Shown here piece by piece: positions 57,857 through 64,000 of a DNA stretch of 64,000 nt (position 1 is the stretch's first letter; every line of letters starts with the position of its first letter). This DNA is from Segatella paludivivens DSM 17968 = JCM 13650 (GTDB lineage Bacteria; Bacteroidota; Bacteroidia; Bacteroidales; Bacteroidaceae), in assembly GCF_000373185.1 (NCBI RefSeq), contig NZ_KB890684.1, forward strand, positions 79,752 through 143,751. Direction: 5' to 3'. The notes beneath the pieces are model-generated. The model made no database searches. It worked only from the letters and a program-made list of their open reading frames with translations, and was not told the origin of the DNA. Made by a program: the position numbers and the translations under genes.

Positions 57857-60231
57857 AACTCAAATGTAATTTTTGTATTAAGTAATCTACCTGAAAGGTA
57901 ATTTGGTACAGCATATTGCTGGTTAGTGACATCTGTTATCCAGTAATAACTGTTGACATTATTTATTCCAAAAAGATTAAGACACTCTATACCAAGCCAA
58001 ATGTTTTTAAAGACATTTGGCTTTTCTTTGTTTATATTAGATAGAAGTCTGTAACTCATACCAATATCGGCTCGTTTATATGCAGGAGCTCTAAACGAAC
58101 TGCGGCCATATTCATTATGTGGAGTAGAAAAAGGCAAACCATCAGCGTAACTCAATGATAGCGACATCTTCCATTTATCCGTTCCTGGGAAGTAGTCGGT
58201 ATAAAACAAATTGATTGCGTATCGTTGGTCTGTAGGTAAGGGGATGCTATAACCCTGAAGATTCATTTTGGTATCCATCAATGATAGCGTAATCCATGAA
58301 TTAGTATTTGGTACGAATTCACCATATAGTTTGAAGTCTATGCCTGCAGCGTGTCCTGAAGCCTCATTACGTCCATCATATACCACCTTTACATTATTCA
58401 CCGAGTAGGGGATAAGATTGCTTAGTATCTTGTAATAAGCATCAGCACTAAACTTGAATGGTCTATTAGCAACATTGAAGCGGTAATCCATTCCTGCAAT
58501 AATATGTATAGACTTCTGACTTTTAATTTTGTTATTCAACGAAACTGTAGTTATTCCGTTAGTGCTTGTTGTGTCGCGTAGTTCCTTGAAGAAGGGGGCT
58601 TGATAATACACGCCAGTTGCTAGTCGTAATGTAATGTTCTTGTTAAAAGATGGGATTACTATCAATGATAGTCTTGGAGAGAATATTGTTTCTTTATTAT
58701 AATTCCAATGACTTATTCTAGCACCATAATTTAGTGTAAAGAAGGTATTTTCATTGGCACTAGAGAACTTCCATGTATCTTGAATATAACTTTCAGTACG
58801 TTGTGAATTAATCTTATTGTTTGCGTTTAAAGAGTAAATCATATTTAGGTCGGTTCCCGTATGTGGTATGCTGTAACCACTTGAATCCCTCATTTCATAC
58901 TCATTACTGTATTCTTTGATGTGTTCATCCTTTAATGTTATTCCTGCCTCAATATTGTGTTTCTCAATATGATGTTTGAATATTAACTTAAGCATATTAA
59001 CATTAGCCTTTAAATAGTTCCTTGCATGCTCAAAAAAAGTACCGACTCCTAGATTCTCCTGACTTTCGGTTTGTGTAAGCCAATATTGACTTTGTATATC
59101 ATATTGCTCCTTTTCATTTGATGTGAATGATGAAGCTATTAATGAAATACTGCTAGTAGGGGAGAATTGCCTCGTTATTCCAAATGTAGCGCTAGTAGTT
59201 TTAAATATATCATTCTCCTGACCGTCAAAATACACATTAAATGATTTCACATTATCCATTGTGCCGAATGTAGTCTCACGGGTCTTGGGATAAAAATTAT
59301 AATGGTTGCTATTATAGTTTCCTATGATATCAAAGCTCCATTTTGAATTCGGTCTATAAGAAAAATATGTTTGATAATCTGTGAAATTCGGTCTATATTC
59401 ACCTGATGTTTGAAGTGAATTAAGTAAAAAGCGATTATTATTATATCTAAAGCTGTTTGTCCATGAAAATTTCTTATTACCGAATCCAATATATGCATCG
59501 GCAGACATTAGACTTGCGGATACAACAGATTCAAATTTCTCAGGCTTTTTATAGGTTATATCAAGAACTGAAGACATCTTATCACCATACTTTGCTGTAA
59601 AACCACCATTTGAGAAGTCTATATTCTCAACCATATATGGACTAATCACCGATAAGCCTTCTTGCTGTCCACTTTTTATAAGGAAGGGACGATATATTTC
59701 ATTGCCATTAATATAAATACTATTCTCATCAAAGGAGCCACCTCTTACGTTATATTGTGATGAAAATTCACTGTGTGTTGATACACCTGATTGTAATTGA
59801 ACAAGTTTTTCAACAGTATTTGAATTGGCGCCAGAATTAAGATTCTGCAAATCGGTTTTCTTTAGATTCTGTAATGAACCAGATTGTATTTTCTGCCCTG
59901 TAACTTCGACGGTTTCTAATGTGTTGTCATTTGGATACATAGTAACCAACAATGTTTGTTTCCCTCTAGGTCTGATTAAAACTTTTGTCTTGGTCTTATA
60001 TCCAATCATAGAAAACTTAACACTTACACTATCAGCAGAAGATAATGAAATAGAAAATTCTCCTTTAGAAGAAGTCAAAGCTAATTTACCCTGATTCACT
60101 ACTGAAACAGACGCAAATTCTATTGGATTATTGGCTGCGTCAAGAACTCTTCCATGAAGAAGAAAACTTTGCGCGTCAATATTCAGCACAAATCCAATTG
60201 ATATTATAAGTAGGAATAACTTTAACCTCAT
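57853..60231 (-). CDS. TonB-dependent receptor
   Basis: Outer-membrane active-transport receptor of 792 residues. A signal peptide (ending IDAQ) is followed by a carboxypeptidase-regulatory-like domain (about 25-110, LHGRVLDAANNPIEFASVSV). Next comes a plug domain (about 115-225, with NSGANSNTVEKLVQLQSGVS and YNVRGGSFDENSIYINGNEI), then a beta-barrel ending in ITFEF. It lacks an adjacent SusD-like gene and is too short for SusC, so it belongs to the general siderophore/vitamin/other receptor class. The ligand is unknown. Confidence 0.92.
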   Translation of the reverse strand: MRLKLFLLIISIGFVLNIDAQSFLLHGRVLDAANNPIEFASVSVVNQGKLALTSSKGEFSISLSSADSVSVKFSMIGYKTKTKVLIRPRGKQTLLVTMYPNDNTLETVEVTGQKIQSGSLQNLKKTDLQNLNSGANSNTVEKLVQLQSGVSTHSEFSSQYNVRGGSFDENSIYINGNEIYRPFLIKSGQQEGLSVISPYMVENIDFSNGGFTAKYGDKMSSVLDITYKKPEKFESVVSASLMSADAYIGFGNKKFSWTNSFRYNNNRFLLNSLQTSGEYRPNFTDYQTYFSYRPNSKWSFDIIGNYNSNHYNFYPKTRETTFGTMDNVKSFNVYFDGQENDIFKTTSATFGITRQFSPTSSISLIASSFTSNEKEQYDIQSQYWLTQTESQENLGVGTFFEHARNYLKANVNMLKLIFKHHIEKHNIEAGITLKDEHIKEYSNEYEMRDSSGYSIPHTGTDLNMIYSLNANNKINSQRTESYIQDTWKFSSANENTFFTLNYGARISHWNYNKETIFSPRLSLIVIPSFNKNITLRLATGVYYQAPFFKELRDTTSTNGITTVSLNNKIKSQKSIHIIAGMDYRFNVANRPFKFSADAYYKILSNLIPYSVNNVKVVYDGRNEASGHAAGIDFKLYGEFVPNTNSWITLSLMDTKMNLQGYSIPLPTDQRYAINLFYTDYFPGTDKWKMSLSLSYADGLPFSTPHNEYGRSSFRAPAYKRADIGMSYRLLSNINKEKPNVFKNIWLGIECLNLFGINNVNSYYWITDVTNQQYAVPNYLSGRLLNTKITFEF

Positions 60232-60469
60232 ATACTATATACAAACGAAAATCACATTCGATTATTGTATATGGGGTAGTAATGGTGATAACATCAACTC
60301 TACCAGTAAGAGCTGTTTGATGTCACTTACAATATAATGTAGCAAACTCTTTATTTATACTTATGCTTGATTGAAGAAAAGGCAAAATTTATATCGAACA
60401 ATCAAAATGCTAGTTTAGGCTCGTAAATGATTTGCCAAGCCGGTAGTCTCTCTGTTAAAATGGAAATTT

Positions 60470-60634
60470 GTTCGTTTGGATGTTCTTACATCTAATATAC
60501 CTGCTTATAAAATTTACAAACATATTCGTTTTGAGTATTATGGCAAACAATATATATATTATGGTGGTCAGGTTAAGGAGACTGTTATGAATTATCGCCA
60601 GGCATTGATTGCCGACGTGATTAATATGAATTAA
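60470..60634 (+). pseudogene. GNAT acetyltransferase C-terminal remnant
   Basis: The frame VRLDVLTSNIPAYKIYKHIR then FEYYGKQYIYYG, ending DVINMN and a stop, has the C-terminal GNAT pattern (L-D-V-x-x-x-N-x-x-A-x-x-x-Y-x-x-x-x-F). The upstream two thirds of the domain and any start codon are missing, so it is a truncated pseudogene. Confidence 0.65.
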
Positions 60635-60734
60635 TACTTCTTCAGATTAAGAACTTTGAGCTGCTTACTTGTGGTCTAAAGGAGTTAGTGTATATTTTCT
60701 TAGAGAAACTAGAAACTAAGAAATAATACGATAA

Positions 60735-61034
60735 ACTTTTTTAAGATCTCCTGATAAGAACTATTTTGCTTTATTTGTCTGTGTCATCACTTTTATTGAC
60801 CGCAAGAAGGCACTGCAGATATATAAGAATTTTATCAAGAGGTATGACCCCACATCAACTAAAGCTACTCTACGTAAGAGCATCCATTATTACGTGGACA
60901 CGAATGGCGACATTGAAACTCGTAACTTTCTATAATTCCCACTGAAAGAAATCAAGTGCCGCAACATCTTTGGCGATTAGTTCAATGATTTACGATAATT
61001 TGTGCAGATGGTCAATGAAATGATTCTGACATAG
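60735..61034 (+). pseudogene. Decayed unidentified gene with three in-frame stops
   Basis: A frame with good coding character (FIDRKKALQIYKNFIKRYD ... HYYVDTNGDIETRNFL) is interrupted by TAA 60933, TAG 60978 and TAA 60996 and ends TAG 61032. Each internal stop is one C-to-T change from a glutamine codon. No family was recognised. Confidence 0.5.
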
Positions 61035-61119
61035 GTATAAGCCATATTATAATATAGCTTATAAGGAAAAATTTAAATTTTTCTTTTTAAATTGTGTAGA
61101 ATGACCGCATGTTTTGTAT

Positions 61120-61127
61120 TATATTTG
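61120..61127 (+). promoter_or_regulatory. Possible housekeeping -7 box far upstream of the CBASS operon
   Basis: TATATTTG matches the -7 consensus but has no properly spaced TTG and lies about 390 bp before the first CBASS gene. It might give a long leader or basal transcription. Confidence 0.35.
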
Positions 61128-61232
61128 TATCGCAATGCAAATACTACGAAAGATGAATAAGCTGTTGATGACAGAAAACTGACATATTGACAGAACTAAT
61201 TAACTGTTATCTGTTTGTCGAAAATTTAACTC

Positions 61233-61251
61233 ATAATAATTTAATTATTAT
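61233..61251. repeat. 19-bp AT-only palindrome upstream of the CBASS promoter
   Basis: ATAATAATT-T-AATTATTAT, perfect arms, about 100 bp upstream of the sigma-54-like promoter. Such AT tracts may bind a bending protein, but this is only a possibility. Confidence 0.45.
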
Positions 61252-61273
61252 AAGGTGTAATTGAAGATAAATC

Positions 61274-61289
61274 ATGACACATGTGTCAT
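61274..61289. promoter_or_regulatory. Perfect 16-bp palindrome, candidate enhancer/activator site
   Basis: ATGACACATGTGTCAT is fully self-complementary. Its centre is about 84 bp upstream of the -12 GC of the sigma-54-like promoter, the usual distance for a bacterial enhancer-binding-protein site. A partial match, TGTGTCAT, occurs near the IS end at 63740-63765, so chance or mobile-element origin is not excluded. Confidence 0.5.
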
Positions 61290-61351
61290 TGAAAAGGCGA
61301 CATAGGCTTGTTTAAAGCATAATTTATGATGTTATTACTGTTTCTTAGAAA

Positions 61352-61367
61352 TGGCACAGTCCTTGCC
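61352..61367 (+). promoter_or_regulatory. Sigma-54 (RpoN) -24/-12 promoter of the CBASS operon
   Basis: TGGCAC at 61352-61357 and TTGC at 61363-61366, with exactly ten bases between the invariant GG and GC, match the sigma-54 consensus TGGCACGnnnnTTGCW except at two weak positions. The predicted start is near 61378, about 130 nt before the first gene. Confidence 0.65.
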
Positions 61368-61387
61368 TATGTAATATAAGTTGATCT

Positions 61388-61421
61388 AATTCTCATAATC
61401 CACCACTAAAAAATGAGAATT
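61388..61421 (+). other. Leader hairpin of the CBASS transcript
   Basis: AATTCTCAT (61388-61396) and ATGAGAATT (61413-61421) form a perfect 9-bp stem in the 5' leader predicted from the sigma-54-like promoter. No T run follows, so it is not a typical terminator. Confidence 0.4.
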
Positions 61422-61511
61422 CCTCTTGAAGCTTCTTAAATGAAACACAGAATTTATTGTTAATTGCCATGTTAACTCATGACTATATTTTTACTTAAAA
61501 TTTAAATGCAT

Positions 61512-61688
61512 ATGGCAAAAAATCAGCCAATTGGGGACGGACATAGAATAGGAGCCGTCAAAAACAGAACACAGGTTTATAACCAAACTACTGACCTTTG
61601 GATAAAGAGAGGTCCTGATGGTAGGTTTATGGATTGTAAAACCAGTTGTGGCAAATTCAAAGGCGTTAGAAGAGAGAATAATTGCTAG
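61512..61688 (+). CDS. Small basic protein leading the CBASS operon
   Basis: A 58-residue protein beginning MAKNQPIGDGHRIGAVKNRT and continuing QVYNQTTDLWIKRGPDGRFMDCK, ending KFKGVRRENNC. It is rich in Gly and basic residues, with no membrane segment. I recall this small family (IGDGxRxGAVxxRxQ ... GRFMDxK ... FKGVRRE) recurring beside nucleotidyltransferase or defence genes, but its function is not known to me. The CD-NTase starts 23 bp downstream. An ATG two codons upstream (61506) is also possible. Confidence 0.7.
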   Translation: MAKNQPIGDGHRIGAVKNRTQVYNQTTDLWIKRGPDGRFMDCKTSCGKFKGVRRENNC

Positions 61689-61711
61689 TCTAATATCTTA
61701 AAATTTTTATT

Positions 61712-62752
61712 ATGTCAAATATAAATTATACAAATCATATCACTCGAATTAATAGTCGCTATAATCCCGATAATAATCGTATCGTAGAGAATCGCACCTT
61801 TAGTGCGACGTCTGATGATCCAATAGAGGCTGCAAAATATGTTCATATGGCTATGCGCGAAGTCGATGAAACTTATACTCGTATAACTAGGGATGCAGGA
61901 GATGCAGTAAAAAAAATCCTAAGTGCTAAACTATCTGATGTGGATTTTGAGTATCAAGGTTCAGTTATGACAGATACCCACATTAAAGGATACAGTGATA
62001 TCGACTTACTTACAATATGTAATAGGTTTAATCATACAGAGATTTCCAAGGTGAGAGAGGCTATAAACAATTCATGGCATTATAATATATCACAACTTGA
62101 TAATTTGAAAAATTATAATAACAGCTTTTATCCGTATCAAGGCAATGCTCGAGCTGATTTAAGGAAACTCAGGTTAGATAACGAAAGCCTCCTTAATAGT
62201 ACTTATACAATTTGTGATACAACAAAGCCTAAGGCTATAAAAATTACAAATCAGCATTTGCACCGAGATGTTGATATCGTAACGTCAACATGGTACGACT
62301 CTTTAGAATATGTTCTCAGTGGAAATGATCAAAAGCATCGTGGAATTAAGATATACCAAAAGGATACTGATTCTGAAACAGAACCAGATTACCCATTCTT
62401 GGGTATATCAATGATAAATGAGCGTAGCTCATTTACTAATGGTAGATTAAAACGTATGATTCGTTTTTTGAAGAACGTACGCAGTGATGCAGATGCTGAA
62501 ATAAAACTTACAAGTTTCGATATTAATGCCATCTGTTATAATATTTCTCCGAAAGAGTATCTATTAATGGATTATAAACAACTAGTATTTCTTTTATGGA
62601 ACAAAATGTATCACTTATGTAATAATGAAGAAATTGATGATTTAAAATCTGTTGTAGGTACTGAATATGTTTTCCGCAATAAACCTGAAAAAGTAAGTGC
62701 ACTCAGACTCTTAGAAAATGAGGTATGGGAGATTTATAACGAAATAAAATAA
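61712..62752 (+). CDS. CBASS cGAS/DncV-like nucleotidyltransferase (CD-NTase)
   Basis: A 346-residue enzyme expected to make a cyclic dinucleotide alarm signal upon phage infection. The polymerase-beta-like active site is seen as GSVMTDTHIKGYSDIDLL (Gly83-Ser84, Asp96 and Asp98). The third acid is Asp188 in HRDVDIV. The later KGIKIY-like RGIKIYQKDT and NGRLKRMIRFLKNVR segments fit bacterial CD-NTases, probably clade E (CdnE). In characterised systems with TIR-STING effectors the product is c-di-GMP; for this enzyme it is inferred. The effector gene starts 2 bp downstream. Confidence 0.85.
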   Translation: MSNINYTNHITRINSRYNPDNNRIVENRTFSATSDDPIEAAKYVHMAMREVDETYTRITRDAGDAVKKILSAKLSDVDFEYQGSVMTDTHIKGYSDIDLLTICNRFNHTEISKVREAINNSWHYNISQLDNLKNYNNSFYPYQGNARADLRKLRLDNESLLNSTYTICDTTKPKAIKITNQHLHRDVDIVTSTWYDSLEYVLSGNDQKHRGIKIYQKDTDSETEPDYPFLGISMINERSSFTNGRLKRMIRFLKNVRSDADAEIKLTSFDINAICYNISPKEYLLMDYKQLVFLLWNKMYHLCNNEEIDDLKSVVGTEYVFRNKPEKVSALRLLENEVWEIYNEIK

Positions 62753-62754
62753 TT

Positions 62755-63705
62755 ATGAAACCTAGAATTTTTATTGGTTCCTCTTCTGAGGGATTGAGCG
62801 TTGTTAAATTAGTAAAAGACTTCTTTGAGCCAGATTACGAGTGTGTCGTTTGGAATGAAGATGTTTTCAAGGAAAATGAAAACTTTCTAGAGACTCTTTT
62901 AAAGTCAGCTAGTCTATTCGATTTTGGTTTCATGATTTTTACGGCTGATGATTTATCGGAAGTTAGAACTGAGATATTTGAAGTTCCTAGGGATAATGTT
63001 CTTTTTGAATATGGTCTTTTCCTTGGTCGCTTAGGGGCAAATAAAGCTTTCATTATTCAAGATCGTAACATAAAACTCCCTTCAGACTTGTTAGGAATCA
63101 CTATTTCTAATTATCAGACTATAAAGGATGCTGATGGTAAAAATGTGCCAGATTGGGATAATTTGCATGGAGCTTTAGACCGTTTGAAAAAACGTTTAGA
63201 CGAGAGTCTTCGTTTAGGAACTCTAGGAATGTTACCATCAACTGTAGTGGCAATTTCTTATTTTGAGAATTTTGTTACGCTGGTCGCTGAATGGATTAAA
63301 AATTATGAGCCAAAAATTGAAATTAATGGTGTTGTGTATAAATCTGCAAAGCTAAAAATTGTTATTCCATCAAATTTGGATGCAGATATAAAGAAACGTG
63401 CAACTATTTTTTACAAGAAGAAAGGGCTTGAGGATAGCGAAATGGAAACTGTTCACCGATTATTTCCAATCCATGTAAGTTCAAAGGGAGATGGTGACCA
63501 ACTGGTTATCTACGATATGCCAACTATTCTTAATGGTATCGATAAAGCCATTAACATGTATTTTAGGGTTGGCCATATAGGGAAGAGCTCGGAACAACAA
63601 CTTACAGAAGAACACGAATTAAATAACTTCGTAAGAGTGCTTAGATTGTTGATCGAACAAGATGCTTTCTGCAAAGAATGTGTTGAAATCGGAATAGAAG
63701 AATAA
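62755..63705 (+). CDS. cap12: TIR-STING effector (Cap12-like)
   Basis: A 316-residue CBASS effector. The N-terminal TIR domain (about 1-150) has RIFIGSSSEGLSVVKLVKDFF, the FGFMIFTADD strand and the catalytic Glu85 in RDNVLFEYGLFLGRLG. The C-terminal domain (about 158-316) begins LPSTVVAISYFENFVTLVAEWI and contains YDMPTILNGIDKAINMY and HELNNFVRVLRLLI, matching bacterial STING. In the Sphingobacterium homologue, c-di-GMP binding makes STING filaments that activate the TIR NADase and deplete NAD+. No membrane helices are present, as expected for bacterial STING. It is the last complete gene before the IS element. Confidence 0.87.
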   Translation: MKPRIFIGSSSEGLSVVKLVKDFFEPDYECVVWNEDVFKENENFLETLLKSASLFDFGFMIFTADDLSEVRTEIFEVPRDNVLFEYGLFLGRLGANKAFIIQDRNIKLPSDLLGITISNYQTIKDADGKNVPDWDNLHGALDRLKKRLDESLRLGTLGMLPSTVVAISYFENFVTLVAEWIKNYEPKIEINGVVYKSAKLKIVIPSNLDADIKKRATIFYKKKGLEDSEMETVHRLFPIHVSSKGDGDQLVIYDMPTILNGIDKAINMYFRVGHIGKSSEQQLTEEHELNNFVRVLRLLIEQDAFCKECVEIGIEE

Positions 63706-63730
63706 GATTCATCCGATATTTTGAGTGATG

Positions 63731-63813
63731 GAGGATGTCATTTCAACTGTGTCATGAGTTAATACAATAAAAAGTATTAATCGCTGTTTTTACAGTATAA
63801 TAATGTTATCAAA
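63731..63813 (+). mobile_element. Probable left end of an IS256-family insertion sequence
   Basis: The ~80 bp before the transposase start contains GGATGTCATTTCAACTGTGT, plausible as a terminal inverted repeat, and an inner palindrome TTAATAC/GTATTAA. The right end is outside the window, so the exact boundary cannot be fixed. Confidence 0.4.
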
Positions 63814-64000
63814 ATGACACAAGAAGAGTATTCTGAGATGTTATCTCAGGCAAAAGATCAGTTTAAGAGTGGCACCGCCTTGTTTGGTAAAGATGGTGCT
63901 TTTCACCGTGTATTGGAAGATTTTCTTAATGCCGCTCTTGAAGGAGAGTTGGATAATCATCTTGAGGCAACCAAGCCTTTGAATAAAACCAATCGTCGTA
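63814..64000 (+). CDS. IS256-family (Mutator) transposase, 5' part
   Basis: The frame starting MTQEEYSEMLSQAKDQF reads into the window edge (62 codons). The segment LEDFLNAALEGELDNHLEATK matches the N-terminus of IS256-type transposases (L-x-x-x-L-E-x-E-L-x-x-H-L). The DDE catalytic core is outside the window. The insertion begins shortly after the TIR-STING stop and so may interrupt or border the rest of the island. Confidence 0.85.
   Translation, partial: MTQEEYSEMLSQAKDQFKSGTALFGKDGAFHRVLEDFLNAALEGELDNHLEATKPLNKTNRR

Larger units (their letters stand above)
60232..61119. other. Region of decayed gene fragments
   Basis: About 0.9 kb with no intact gene. It contains a GNAT C-terminal fragment (60470-60634), a short open stretch around 60640-60725 (IKNFELLTCGLKELVYIF-like, stop-terminated, unidentified) and a fragment with three in-frame stops (60735-61034). 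These mark a graveyard between the core TonB receptor gene and the CBASS operon. Confidence 0.65.

Overview
The window looks like a low-GC chromosome segment from the Bacteroidales, most likely a Prevotella-like genus. The gene families fit this (PPi-dependent phosphofructokinase, DUF5686, an OmpP1/FadL porin, an AddAB-type nuclease pair, a NUDIX-type AraR), and so do repeated Bacteroidetes promoters with a TAnnTTTG -7 box. No tRNA or rRNA gene was found. Everything here was read from sequence alone; family names rest on motif recognition, not on database searches.

Layout. 1-11 kb holds housekeeping and envelope genes: a 5' part of ygiQ, a secreted amidase-like protein, an acyltransferase, PPi-PFK, a GH25 muramidase, prmA, a Tyr/Trp/Gly-rich exported protein and a FadL-like porin. 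A candidate small structured RNA lies at about 11.2 kb. 11.5-23.4 kb is one long leftward L-arabinose operon: galM lipoprotein, sodium symporter, AraR, AraD, AraA, AraB, GH51 arabinofuranosidase, transketolase and RpiB, with a 21-bp palindromic AraR-type operator upstream. 23.7-27.3 kb is a galactose/glucose block (galM, gluP-like permease, galK). 27.5-32.3 kb carries folC, dnaJ, grpE and an ABC-F protein.

32.3-44.7 kb is an AT-rich accessory island. It holds a DUF4373-like (replication-initiator-like) gene followed by iteron-like 22-bp repeats and a large inverted repeat in about 1.5 kb of non-coding DNA; an HNH endonuclease; a 1200-residue protein matching the TPR-GreAB-C-PIN conflict-system architecture; an orphan HipB-like antitoxin; a GyrI-like protein; a nitroreductase; and a three-gene HipB-HipS-HipT toxin-antitoxin operon. 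44.7-60.2 kb returns to core genes: RNase G/E, a 29-residue basic protein, an HU-like protein, the AddB/AddA-like pair, a DUF5686 protein, a GH10-like hydrolase, an RluA pseudouridine synthase and a TonB-dependent receptor.

60.2-64 kb is a second accessory region: decayed gene fragments, then a compact CBASS anti-phage operon (58-residue leader gene, CD-NTase, TIR-STING effector), then the start of an IS256-family transposase. Upstream of the CBASS operon is a near-consensus sigma-54 promoter, with a perfect 16-bp palindrome about 85 bp further upstream at a position typical for an enhancer-binding protein. A CBASS operon under sigma-54 control would be unusual, and this is the most interesting hypothesis in the window.
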